In this document: positions 20,668 through 32,940 of the stretch, in pieces
Numbering within the stretch: the stretch's first letter is position 1
Layout of the letters: every line of letters starts with the position of its first letter
Assembly (NCBI GenBank): GCA_964030785.1
Contig: OZ034968.1
Span: forward strand, 43,524,186 to 43,588,185
Source: Siderastrea siderea
Lineage: Eukaryota > Cnidaria > Anthozoa > Scleractinia > Rhizangiidae
Direction of reading: 5' to 3'
DNA: 64,000 nt
Translations under genes and position numbers: made by a program
Notes under the pieces: generated by a model
Told to the model about the DNA's origin: nothing
Database searches by the model: none
What the model saw: only the letters and a program-made list of their open reading frames with translations

Positions 20668-23600
20668 TTCTATTTATTTGAAAATGGCCAGTGACAAGGC
20701 ACAATATTTGCACCTTTAATGTAAACGGATCAGATCCTGAATTGCGACCACTTCCCACTTCCCTGCTCTGTGTGGAAAGGTTAACTGCCATCTCCCATAA
20801 CTAGGAATCCAAGTATCTTCATAATTTATTACCTTTTCTGTAAAAAAAGGAACTGCATGGCTCTACGGTAAACTGCACAGCTCCACCATATGAAATCTGC
20901 CAGTTGCTATTTTTACTTTACCCCTTCCCATGTTACCCAGCATGCCTCACTAGAATCCACTCTTCTCTCCCTTTCCCCTAGAATGTAAATAGCGACTGGG
21001 TATGAATATGCTCTAGGCAGTGGAATACCACTCCTTTGGAAATAACATGTCCCCAAAACCCAGGGAAGCCATCACGAGTCTTCATAAATGTAAGCAAAAG
21101 TGAAAGCGAGTTGAAACCACATATGTGATCAACATCTTCATGCTATGACTAACCATAAGAAAAGAAAATGCATATTAGTACGAAAAGAGTTGCATGGGCT
21201 GAGTTGATAAGTTGAGGTGAGATGGCAATTACTTTAGCTGACATATATTACAGTTATGTAGTCTGGGAACAGGTTTCTCAAGGTGCACTCTGGGACCCAG
21301 GGGGTACATATGTTATTGACTGGGCGGGGGCACAAAGGCCTTTTTTTGGTTTGAAATTAGTGGCCTGTGCCTTAATTTGGGTCAGAAATTTTCTGGTGGA
21401 CTTTTTTGACAGAGTTTGGCAGTACTTTTGTTACTCCTGATAAAAAGTGGTGTGCCCACCTCAGGGTTCTCAATTTTATGACAAACAATTGTGCTTCATT
21501 TGTCATGCAAATAAGCAGGAGTTTTTTTCTTGGGGGGGGGGGTTAAGTTTTGGGCCATTGGACCTTTTTATGTCTAGTTTTAGCCTAATGGAACTGTTGT
21601 GGGATATAAAGACAGGAGTGCTTAGTGGAGCCGATATACAAAATACCCGCTCCGCATGCAGCATGATGCTGGCCGGGAAGTAATGTATCAAAATAAACAA
21701 TTTGCTGGGAATTAGTTAGGAAATGATTGCTTGCTGACGTTTTTTTCTTCTGAAACAATTTTTGCTGGAAAGTGATACACAGCGCCCACTTCCTGGCTCA
21801 CTGACACACACTGAAAGGTGGGTTGCTGGAAAAAAATTTAGGTTTGTTTCTCGCATGGAGGTCACCATGGTCAACGTCGATTGGTAATGATGCACGAGAA
21901 TGCAATAAACATGATAAACGCAAATAAACGCCTTTATTGACAGGGATCCAAACAGTATGACATCTGTATCTGGTAAACCTCTTCTACGCCCCTTTTTGCA
22001 GTATCAGACGACTCATTGTCAATTAGAGTGAAAACAAGCATCTCACTTTTCATAAACCATGCGGTGATATGACCACGTCCTTCAACGTCGTTTACACTTA
22101 GGAACTTGTTTCTACAAATTGCTGTTTTGGGATATCTTCTTGATCAGGAACCTATATTTCGGTCTAAAACGGTAAGCAGTTATTTACTTCTCGCTAGTAT
22201 TAGTATTTACTTTCTGTCCATACGCACTGAATAACCGACTAAACAGACCATACCATTTTAACGCCGTAGGAGTCTATTTCGCCATTCTCCTGGTCTTAAA
22301 GTTACGCTGGTTTTCTACTGTCCTTTCACTGAAACATCTTAATTATAATGATACATCACCCGAAAACTTAGGAATGGAATTTTCAGATATTCAGCTAATA
22401 AGAAATTATTTGTTTTTTACCTGGGTTGTTAAATTAGCGATCCAGGCGTTTTGAATCATCGTATTTTGGAAATGTCTGAGTGGATCCTATTCACTAAATT
22501 TGAGTACTTTTGATTCCTCCCAGATAATAAAAAGCGTTGTTGCGGCTCCGGCCGATGGACTGACTTCAGACACAGCGGAGATGTGAACAAAAAGAACCGT
22601 TAACATCTCAAGGTAAGAAGGATATTATAATTTCAAAAATGGCTAAAATAATTGCTCACATGGTGATTATATTTCGTGCTGTCTGTCAGTATAACCTGTT
22701 TCAGAGGTCTATTATCAAAATATTTACGAAAACCGCTACCACGGTTTGAAAAAGCTACTTGGCTCGTTGCCCCTTGCAGCACGATTTTAACTTGAAAATT
22801 ACTTTATATTTAAAATCGGGGATGCACATGCGGCCCTCATAAAATGAATGCAAGAGATCCCAGAATCTATTGAACACCATGAAAGCCGATGACAACGACT
22901 TTGAATGTGTCGCTCACTTTTCTTACTTAATCGTGCTGACCCTATAGGATGTAATTAAAATTTTTGTCGGTCATGATGATACCTCAGCTATGCAAAATAA
23001 ATTCGCAACGCTCAGCGAAAAAATAACATTTTTATTACAAAACTTGTGTTGTTTTACTTTCATTTGTATTAAATATGAACGAAAATAGATACTCGCACGT
23101 AAGTTAGTAAGAATGAAATAATTTAAAGGGGAGCGGGAGCGTTCATCTCTCGCATCTCGCGTTGTAATCTAGTACTTCGTACTCGTTGTCATAAGTTTGA
23201 GTCCACACACTTTGTTGTTTATGGCCTTTTCTTTAGTTATTATGGTTAATTGTGGTGGGCTTCTGATAAACTAATAGCTTCTGAATATGCGAAATAAGTC
23301 GAGATGTTGGAAAGAAATTTTCTGCATTATGAAAGTTTTATTGCGTTGTTGGCCTGCCCATTTTGATATAATTTTCTGCGGCAATATGGTGTATTCGTTT
23401 ATCAATTTGATTAGTCCATACGCGTTACGGTTCAAACCACCAAAAGTCTGTTTTGGCCGTTTGGTGATCTTGTTGTGTAAAGATGGCAGAGCTGCGTAAA
23501 TGGTTACGATTATGTTGATCAAATAAGAAACATGTGAATGACAACCCTCGATGACAAGCGGGACTTGGCGCCTTAAATAAGAGCACTGGAACACAATGAC

Positions 23601-24480
23601 AAGTCTCGAGGCAGCCGATTATTTAAAATGGCGAGGCTGTTTGGAGTGCTGAGTCTCTATTTGTCTTGTGTCCTCACATTGCATGTGACATAATATTACC
23701 CTAGTTCTCAACAAGCTTGCTTTCGGTTTATTTTCCTACCGACGTAGAATGCTGAGAATGTAATTGTAGAACAACTTCTGGAAACGGACCATGTCGGGCT
23801 AGCTACAAACTGTGAAAGGGAGCGATAATCCTTTGTTTCTGGTAAACAATATTTGAGTCAAGTTTCTGTTTTTTTTTTGTTCCGCCAATGAAAGTTTTGT
23901 TTGCACTCAGACAATCCTGAAAAAGAGTGCTTCCAGCATTTTGAGAGGAGCGCACATTTCAAAAGAGAACATTTTTGTGAGAGTTATAAAATCACGGTTT
24001 TACAAAGAAAATGCAAGGGTCGTACCTTTGGATCAAACCCATTGTTTTTTATATTTTGACCATGCGGCACCTAGAACATGAGTGAATGTGTTTTCCAACC
24101 AAAATATCTTGTAATTCTCACCGAATCTTTACTATGTACAGCTATTTCCAAAAAAAAGAACATGTGAAGGTGTAGCCTTTATAGTCAGATAAATAATTAT
24201 CGCTTTATCTGCCGTACCTGGTATAAATCATTCAAAGGATCTCAAAGCATTCCGACAAAATTTGATTGGCCTGGACAACGACATGCACATGGCGCTATAT
24301 GTAGCTTCGCATTTTAAAACAAATTTTCAGTTCTCAGTCAAAAAGTTATTGCTTTTTTCTTCCGTACGACACGAATAGGACTGAGCAAGGTTATGTACAG
24401 CTGAAAATCACTGAGAAAGCGACGCCGTACCAGGAGAACGCGTACAACGCTTTCATATGTTTAGGATGTCTGGCAGTCAC
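20668..24480. other. Long non-coding stretch
   Basis: I see no supportable exon, RNA gene or repeat structure over 3.8 kb. A G-run of about ten lies near 21533-21542. A stretch at about 22500-22620 has moderate GC content but no clear frame. Confidence 0.4.
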
Positions 24481-25050
24481 TGGAAACTGCAGTTTCTGTA
24501 GGGTGAGATAGTGAATAGCACGTCGTGGACATCCCAATTCGTTTTCAAAGAATTACATTTAGAACCCACAGAAGCCCATATTTAATATTAGATCTGGTTA
24601 GATTTACCGTGTTACAGTAATAAATACCACGAATCAAAGAAATATGACATAAAACGTGATTTCATATGACTCGTGTGTGCACTACATAACTGGTTTTACA
24701 ACATTGAAAGTCAGCTGTCAATGAAACCCTTTTGATCTCTTTTGTTTCCTTGGGGTCTCTTGACATGTCAAAGATTCGGACAATCAAAATTTCACGGCCA
24801 GAATCAGTACGTAAGTAAACGCCAACTGATACCATCGTAAATGCCACCCAAGACCATAGAAATTTTGCCAAGGGAGCGAAGAAATGTGTCCAAAAAAAAA
24901 AGTGAAGAAAAAGCGCGATGGTTTTATAAATGGTTTCACAATATGGGGTGTAATCCAGCTGTCAAGGAAAGTCTCTTGACATGTCCAAGCTCCAGACAAC
25001 AAAATTTCTCCGGCAGAATTGGTCACATTTATCAGCTTCTATGTTTTGCC
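24481..25050 (-). repeat. Unnamed dispersed repeat, copy 1 (inverted)
   Basis: The reverse complement of about 24490-24640 (TAGAACCCACAGAAGCCCAT as written) matches 25715-25885 and 27055-27180. The reverse complement of about 24880-24990 matches 25515-25605 and 26959-27046. Shared landmarks are a GATTACA(C/T)CCCAT-like block, a CACATTTCTTC block and an AATCTAACCAGATTTAT block. No coding content. Confidence 0.5.
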
Positions 25051-25189
25051 CACGGAAAATATCGGCAGGCAACAGTGTCCACCAGAGTTCCATTTCGTAT
25101 TTAAAGTTTTGGAAAAGTCATTTTAATAAGAATGAGGTTTTAACGCAAGAAGTGATGGCAGCGACAAATTGCAAAACAAATCCAGCGTA

Positions 25190-25890
25190 GTCGTGAGGTT
25201 TTAAAAAAATGGTCGCGATTTCCGGTGTCGGCACTAAATCGATATTTGAAGGCGCTTTCCCATATTGCAGGCAAGTACAGCAGTTTTTTGCTCGATTCGA
25301 TTTTTGTGGATTGAGAAAAACCAGCCAAAAACCGCCAAAAAGTAAAAACTGCGCAATTTTCATGATACACGGTACCTGGTCGCGATTTCCGGTGTTTGTG
25401 ATCAACTCCTTTGTTTAGGTGAAAGATAATTAGAAATTGATATTTGCATGAATATCAGGTATCCTCTTCAGAACCACAGCAATTCCGTTGCGTTGTAGTA
25501 CAGTATTTGGATCTTGACAGTTGGATTACACACCATGTTGTGAAACCAGCTATAAAAACATCGCGCTTTTTCGTTTTTTTTTGTCACATTTCTTCGACTC
25601 ATGGATTGAAAGAGGAATCCATATTCTCGAATCGAACAAAAAACTGCTGTATGGGAAAGCGCCTTCAATCGGAAATCATGACCACTCTTTTTTTAAAACC
25701 TCGCGACTCCCTTAACACGAAAAATCTAACCAGATTTATGACCGAATGTGGGCTTTCTGTGGGTTCTAAATGTAATTCTTTGAAAACTAATCAGGCTTTT
25801 AAAGACAAACTGGGGTGTCCACGTGCTATTCATTATCTCACCCCACCTCCCACTCGCTATGTTTTGGAGCGATGTCCCCCTATAAAAAGA
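25190..25890 (+). repeat. Unnamed dispersed repeat, copy 2, with inner inverted repeat
   Basis: It carries the same landmarks as copies 1 and 3 in plus orientation. In addition, 25190-25310 (GGTCGCGATTTCCGGTGTCG, GCGCTTTCCCATATTGCAG) recurs inverted at 25615-25715, so the stretch can fold back. TGGTCGCGATTTCCGGTGT also repeats at about 25378-25396. Confidence 0.5.
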
Positions 25891-26854
25891 TCTAATGTCC
25901 ACGTCAGGAGCACATACTCCTGTCCACGTGCTATCCGTATCTTTAAAATGGTTAACGTCGGTTTAAGTTTTCTCTTTTTATTTATTACATTTAATTATTT
26001 TAGTCAAATTCGGTTTAATTTTTCTTTATTACTTAAAAAAATTGCGAAAAAAAGTTACCTTCGACCCTCGTCATGGATTTCTCGTTTGGTTTAGGTCGGT
26101 AACCAAGGTCAAGATAACAGATATATCCGCTTGTAGCGGTATAATATTTCACTTCCCGCGGTGTCCAGATCGCTTCATATCCGATAAGTCGCATTCGTTT
26201 TCGACCAGACTATTTGCCAGTGATAGACTATGAGCAGTCTCTCTTTCCGCTAAGGTATAATCGAGGAAAACAAACAAGCGAGCGGGCGCAAATTCGCCTG
26301 CCGCGTTGAATCGTCTGCCTGCCGCGTTGAAAAGTGAACAACGCGCGTATCGAACTGCTAGTGTAAGCCGGCTCGACAAGCGTGTTTTGCGATTTTCGTG
26401 TTCGCCTCGCTTTCCTTGTTTACTCGTTTGATTACAACATAATCAAACTTACGACGGGCAATCCGACAAAGATTTCTTTTTGCTTAATTATTTTGCACTT
26501 TCTTGCATCACCTAGCTCTACCTTTATTCATTCTCGATCTATTTTTGAACCTATTGCCTTTCTGCTAGGGAGGATGCGTATTCGACGTAGTACTCGTGAT
26601 TCTACGTGCTATAACACCAAGCGTACAATCTCCAAGAATTAAAGGATATTTTGCTTCTCAAAAACAAGAAAATAAAACGCAAGGACTACAAGCGACACAC
26701 ACACAAAAATGCAGGTATTCGCGATGAATGAGAGGTTTACTCCCGGATAATTTTAGACCAGTACAAACACTGTACGAATGTACCAAGGTTGGGTAGCTCA
26801 GCTCAAGTGGGCTGCAGAATTTTTCCTTTTTTTTTTGCGGAGCGAGAACAATCC

Positions 26855-27190
26855 ACATGAATAAAACCTGCCAAATTTTTATGGTACGTGGAAATTGGTT
26901 GGGATTTCCGGAGTAGGTGATCAACTCCGAGTATCAAGAGAAAAAAAAAGGGGTTTCCTTGACAGCTAGTAGATTACATCCCATGTCATGAAACCACCTA
27001 CGTAGTTCACATGTGAAATATCGCTCACATTTCTTCAATTCGTGCCGTTACAGTAACATGGAAAATCTAACCAGATTTATGATCAAATATGGGCTTCTGT
27101 GGGTTCTAAATAAAATACTTTGATATCAACGCACTATTCGCTATCTCACCCCACCCCTGACCCACTAACTTGGGGTGATGTTCGCTTGCA
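26855..27190 (+). repeat. Unnamed dispersed repeat, copy 3
   Basis: TGGGATTTCCGGAGTAGGTG (about 26898) begins a plus-oriented copy with the GATTACATCCCATG, CACATTTCTTC and AATCTAACCAGATTTATGA landmarks in the same order as copy 2. It is diverged and shortened. Confidence 0.5.
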
Positions 27191-27679
27191 GTTCGTATCT
27201 TTAAAACGGTTGAACTCTTCTTAAATTCTTTCTTAGTTGTATTTTTCTTTGTCTTTTTTTAAATTTTCTCTTTTACTTTCTACGGAATAAGTTTAGAGAA
27301 TGTAGCCATTGTTTGTATTTCCCATGTACAGCTGAATTAGAGAGAATGATGGAGAAAAATTTCAGGTTGGACTTCTATGACTCCAGATTAATTTGACTTA
27401 GCTCTGTATTCATTTGCCAGGGTGGCAGGAAATTCAAAGCCTTGTGGTCTACTATCTTGTACAAGTTCCATTTGCATTAAAAACCATGAACCGGTCTATT
27501 GTCTATAGTGCGTTCGTGGAGCTGTGCTGCATCTGTATTGATAGCGTTACTCACAGGAAATTTACGTCACAAGATTGACAAGGCGAGGAACAGAGAACAC
27601 CACACTACAGAGGCCATTATCGCATGAAGAGGTTGTCCGTAAATAAGGGTTACGAAATGGGAGTATTATCTGCAAAACA

Positions 27680-29640
27680 TTGGTGATGTGTTTCTGACTT
27701 ATGTCGAGAACTTGCAAAACATCCTCATTGGTTGGCTTGTGGTGATGTGTTTGTGACTTCTGTTAAGAACTTGCGAAACATCAGCGATGTGTTTGTGACT
27801 TCTGTAAAGAACTTGCAAAACATCCTCACTGGTCGACTTGTGGAGACATGTTTGTGACTTCTGTTTTTTTGCCTTGCAAAACAGCGGCGATGTGTTTCTG
27901 ACTTCTTTTAAGAACTTGCAAAACATCCTCATTGGTTGGCTTGTGGTGATGTGTTTGTGACGTCTGTTAAGAACTTGCAAAACATCGATGATGTGTTTGT
28001 GACTTCTGTTAAGAACTTGCGAAACATCAGCTATATGTTTGTGACTTCCGTAAAGAACTTGCAAAACATCCTCACTAGTCGACTTGTGGAGACGTGTTTG
28101 TGACTTCTGTTTTTTGACTAATTGCAAAACAGCGGCGATGTGTTTCTGACTTCTTTTAAGAACTTGCAAAACAACCCCATTGGTAGGCTTGTGGTGATGT
28201 TTTTGTGACTTTTCTTCAGAACTTTCAAAACATCGGTGATGTGTTTGTGACTTCTGTTAAGAACTTGCGAAACATCGGCGATGTGTTTGTGACTTCTGTG
28301 AAGAACTTGCAAAGCATCCTCACTGGTCGACTTGCGGTGATGTGTTTGTGACTTCTGTTTAGGACTCGCAAAACAGCGGCGATGTGTTTCCGACTTCTAT
28401 CAGTACGAATTTGCAAAACATACTCATCGGTTGGCTTGTGGTGATGTTTGTGACTTCTGTTGAGAACTTGCAAAACATCGATGATGTGTTTGTGACTTCT
28501 GTTAAGAACTTACGAAACATCGGCGATGTGTTTGTGACTTCTGTGAAGAACTTGCAAAGCATCCTCACTGGTTGACTTGTGGTGATGTGTCTGTGACTTC
28601 TTTGAGGACTCGCAAAACAGCGGCGATGTGTTTCTGACTTCTATCAGTACGAATTTGCAAAACAACCCCATTGGTTGGCTTGTGGTGATGTGTTTGTGAC
28701 TTCTGTTGAGAACTTGCAAAACATCGATGACGTGTTTGTGACTTCTGTTAAGAACTTGCAAAACATCGATGACGTGTTTGTGACTTCTGTTAAGAACTTG
28801 CAAAACATCGGTGACGTGTTTGTGACTTCTGTGAAGAACTTGCAAAACATCCTCACTGGTCGACTTTTGGTGATGTGTTTGTGACTTCTGTTGAGGACTT
28901 GCAAAACAGGGGCGATGTGTTTCTAACGGCGACTTTTAAAAATTTGTAATACATCCTCATTGGTTGCCTTGTGATGTGTTTGTGACTTCTGTTAAGGACT
29001 TGCAAAACATCGATGATGTGTTTGTGACTTCTGTTAAGAACTTGCAAAACATCGGTGATGTGTTTGTGACTTCTGTTAAGAACTTGCAAAACATCCTCAC
29101 TAGTCGACTTGTGGTGACGTGTTTGTGACTTCTGTTGAGAACTTGCAAAACATCGATGATGTGTTTGTGACTTCTGTTAAGAACTTGCAAAGCATCCTCA
29201 CTGGTCGACTTGTGGTGATGTGTCTGTGACTTCTTTGAGGACTCGCAAAACAGCGGCGATGTGTTTCTGACTTCTATCAGAACGAATTTGCAAAACAACC
29301 CCATTGGTTGGCTTGTGGTGATGTGTTTGTGACTTCTGTTGAGAACTTGCAAAACATCGATGACGTGTTTGTGACTTCTGTTAAGAACTTGCAAAACATC
29401 AGTGACGTGTTTGTGACTTCTGTTAAGAACTTGCAAAACATCCTCACTAGTCGACTTGTGGTGATGTGTTTGTGACTTCTTTTAAGGACTTGCAAAACAT
29501 CGGTGATGTGTTTGTGACTTCTGTTAAGAGCTTGCAAAACATCGGTGATGTGTTCTGACTTCTACTGCGAAGTTGCAAAACATCAGTGATGTGTTTGTGA
29601 CTTCTGTTGAAAACTTGCAAAACTTCCTCACTGGTTGGTT
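27680..29640. repeat. Minisatellite of about 1.95 kb with 42-bp core unit
   Basis: The core unit contains GATGTGTTTGTGACTTCTGT, TAAGAACTTGCAAAACATC and a short variable link, 42 bp in all. A longer variant of 59 bp carries CCTCACTGGTCGACTTGTGG. Higher-order blocks recur: the CAGCGGCGATGTGTTTCTGA block followed by ACGAATTTGCAAAACAACCC appears near 28615 and again near 29245. Because 42 is divisible by three, long open frames arise on both strands (for example QVLNRSHKHIIDVL on minus), with 14-residue periodicity. I regard these as by-products of the repeat and not genes. Confidence 0.9.
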
Positions 29641-29745
29641 TAAGAATTCTGAAGATTACTATTAATATTATAATAACTAGAACGTAAATGCGTGTATCCC
29701 TGCTTTTCCTGATGGTTATTTTGTTTTATGTTACAGACTTAAAAA
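29641..29745 (+). repeat. Direct repeat, first copy
   Basis: The block starting GAATTCTGAAGATTAC and ending TTTTGTTTTATGTTACAG recurs at about 30382-30463 with small changes, about 736 bp away. It lies directly at the end of the minisatellite. The CCTGATGG and TTATTTTGTTTTA words are shared. Confidence 0.65.
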
Positions 29746-30377
29746 GTACATAAGTACTTTTGTTTACCTTGAATGAGAGTACGCGGACAAAGTTAATCAC
29801 AGTTACTGAAGTGATACGATATTGAATGCAGTACATAGGCTGTAAGGTGAGAAAAGCCAATTACTGTACACATTACTCGGGAGTTGATTAATAAGCATGT
29901 AGATTCAATTTTTGCAACAATAATTATTCCTTCTATATCAGCTGTAATTTGAAGGCAAAGCAGGCCATTGGAGTTTATACCCTAGTGTTAAAAACTAACT
30001 TAAGGTTTTAAGCGGTACTCTTTGAGCCGGTTTAAGAAACAGTCTCCATCTCCCTTGTCTTCTGTCCTGGTATGTTATTAGCACGTCATTAGCTTAACAG
30101 ATTGGGTTTGTGATGTGTCAATTATGACGTGTCATGACGTCACTGACATCACAAACCGGCCATTATGAATTTTGAGGCCACCATCTTGAATTCCCGAGCC
30201 TGCAGTCATACAGTTGACAATGACGACATCGAAAAGTACATGAATTTGTTCTAAGAAACATATGTAACGAAGAGATTTGGTGATTATTTGTCTAGCTGTT
30301 TAAACGTTAAAATTCGTTAAGGTCACTGCGGGCACACAGTGCCCCCCCCCCCTCACTCCTCCCAGACTAAATAGGGT

Positions 30378-30470
30378 TAATAGAATTCTGAAGATTACAC
30401 ATAAATATTTTCTAACTGTGTATCCCTGCTTCTTCTGATGGCTATTTTGTTTTATATTACAGGGTGTGGT
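30378..30470 (+). repeat. Direct repeat, second copy
   Basis: This is the partner of 29641-29745. The common block begins GAATTCTGAAGATTACA and ends TTTTATATTACAG. The two copies may be LTR-like flanks or a segmental duplication; I see no coding sequence between them. Confidence 0.65.
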
Positions 30471-32185
30471 GAGAAAACAAAAGAATATTGGACGAGAAAA
30501 TATTTCTGGTGGCTAAATCATGGTTGGTGCTTTTAAGATTTGCCAGGAAACAAATTAAAGGTGAGCTTAAGTAACTTACACCCATGGAGTCAATCACAAA
30601 AACAGTGGACAGATATTTTATTTAAAATTAGGCATATGACTTTCAAAAGAGAAGATACTTCTAATAACATATTTAGGAGTTTCAAGATTACTTTAGTAGC
30701 ATATAGTTTCAGCTAATAGTCTCAGAAGAAGCCACTTAAACATACATAAAGGGGCAAAAGGAGCCTTCAACAATTTTGTAATGCTTAATCATTTTACTCA
30801 GTGTAAAGTGTATCTTTTAGGCTTCCTGAAATACGAATCATTAGCTTATGCAGTTACGTTTGCTGAAAAAGGGAGAAATTAAGAAAAAGATAAACTTAAC
30901 TCACTAGTTTTACTTCTTGTATGTAGTTAATATGCGGCAGATCAAATTCTATATTGCTAGGAAATAGGCTATTACAATGCCTCAACTTGCTGGCTGGCAT
31001 TTCCCATTGCATTCCAAATTACTGGTAAAAGAGTGACTGAAAGTTTCCCCTGGCTGGGATTCTCGACCTCCTCAAAGTTGCTTGCTGGGAAAAGGAATCC
31101 TATGGACTTAAGCTTGCTGGCACTGAGGAGCGGCTATTTTTTTCCCACGAAAGTTAATTATTAAGCAAATATCGCTTGACAGATGTCAATTTGACGTTTG
31201 AGAAAGAAATAAACCTTTTTCGAAAAATCGGTCGTTGAGCACTCCTGTAAAGATGTCGCCTCAGTCACACCTCCTCATCATGAACATACCTGAGGACCCC
31301 CCTGGACTCTGGTGATTTTGATTGCATGACACCAGAAGGTCGTGGAATTTGATCATTTTGTATCAAAAATGTCAAGATCCCTGGAAGGAATAAATTGTTA
31401 AGTGCAGAAGCAATTTGTACTGATCTCCAGAGCTATATGATATATTCATCTGATGCGAGGTGAATAAACTCCATTCCATACCCGAGTGGTGTAGATAACT
31501 TATCCTTACAATTTTGTGTGATGCCCATGAAGAAATATCAGACAGTTATTCTGTGTGACGTTTTTGCTTGCTAGAAGTTACTTACCTCTTCAAATATGCC
31601 TTTCCCTACTAGAAGGGCACAGAATCCAAGAACAAATCTTTTCTTACATTTCAGTCCTGTAACAGTTGTTCATTTGAAGGTAGAGATATGGAGGCAAGCG
31701 TCCTTCCTAGCGGAATGAAGCAAGTTTTTAGCACTTCCTGTTATTTATTTGACCTTTGGTTTAGCCGTTTACATTCTGGGACATTGTTTCAGACTATGTG
31801 TTTGTGTTCATTTCGTAGAACACTACATACCTAAGAAAGCTCCAGGAAAATCCGTAATAAAGACATTCAATGTGAGGTTCAAATCATGTGGCCATCTCAT
31901 CATGTCATCAAAACTAAAGAAGCGTCCACCTCCAAGTAAATTGGCCCCAGTGATATGTTTCCGTAAAAAGTGGTATGTCTCAAAACAATAAAATCTATAA
32001 CACGTTATCATTTACAGCAAATCACTTTTAACTAAAAACGAGCTCCTGTTTAACCTTTTTATTTTAATTAGGATGGATTCCGCTCAACATTCAAGCAATA
32101 ATGCAAAAATTAGTTACTAGAATACTACTCAGAGCATGGTGACATTTTGAATACCATTTGAAACAAAGGTTTCATCATACAAAAG
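30471..32185. other. Non-coding stretch
   Basis: There is no gene I can support. An 80-codon plus-strand frame at 31749-31991 has no family resemblance that I recognise and is left unassigned. Confidence 0.4.
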
Positions 32186-32189
32186 CAAT

Positions 32190-32291
32190 TAAAAACCAAC
32201 GCTAGTAAAATCGAATGACGTTTTGGTGTTGTCATGACGCCATTTTCATGACACCGAAATGTCGTTCGATTTTACCAGTGTTGATTTTTAC
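32190..32291. repeat. Hairpin-forming inverted repeat
   Basis: The left arm at about 32190-32236 (AACGCTAGTAAAATCGAATG and onward) pairs with the right arm at about 32247-32291 (CATTCGATTTTACCAGTGTT-like), with a loop of about ten bases and a few mismatches. It is compact, like a small foldback MITE. Confidence 0.75.
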
Positions 32292-32814
32292 TTGCATTTG
32301 AAACAACTCACTTTAATTCATTTCTCCAAGTGATCCCACGAAATTAAGAAGTTGTCGATATTTAAGCTCCCAAGGTGACCTCGCAAGAGAAAATTAAATT
32401 GAAGTTATCCATATTTTGATTAAAAAGATGCTTCAACTCAGTTCAAAACAAAATGGCGTCCATTTTTAGCATATTTTTATGAGGTTTGCATATTTTTTTT
32501 CGAGAATGCTTGAGAATTTATTAACTATATTCAAAATGATACCATGCTGTGAGTATTGTTTGGTAACTTTATTTTTGCACTTATTGCTCTAACGTTGAGC
32601 GGGAATCAATTAACACAATTGCCTTTAGCAAGCTAATCCGGCAATGGGTGGTCAGCACATGGATGCTCAGGTAATACATTTGACAGCGAAGATGAAAAAT
32701 AAAATACAAGAACAATATAACTCAAGAAAGGAACAAACTACTCGCTCATACTACTCATGCTCAGGTAATACATGAAAAAGCAGATAGTGTGCTACACATT
32801 CTAACCTTTGGTAT

Positions 32815-32940
32815 GATGACTTTTCGAAACCTGGTCTTCCACATTCTTGAAAACGTAGGTCTTGAGACAGGACTCACACCAGCAGTCTTCATGTCGTCTA
32901 CATAAGTGTGGTACACCTCACTCCTTGTAAGGCATGGGGG
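32815..32940 (-). pseudogene. Isolated transposon-type exon fragment
   Basis: One minus-strand frame reads LTRSEVYHTYVDDMKTAG then VSPVSRPTFSRMWKTRFRK and ends at a possible donor (AAAG|GTTAGA). The pattern of a tyrosine-rich helix, V-S-P-V-S-x-x-T-F and W-x-x-x-F/L resembles a segment I recall from transposon-type proteins of cnidarians. The family is not identified and no other exon is seen nearby. Confidence 0.3.

Noticed and set aside
27699..29537. Many overlapping frames with HKHITDVLQVLNRS-type repeats
   Set aside because: They follow directly from the 42-bp minisatellite, are open on both strands, and have no start context or splice structure.
29990..30360. Possible promoter with TGACGTCA-like words near 30126-30150
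   Set aside because: The words are scattered (GACGTGTCATGACGTCACTG) and no reading frame or exon follows.
31749..31991. 80-codon plus-strand frame with a hydrophobic start
   Set aside because: No family resemblance, no splice or promoter context, and length within chance expectation.
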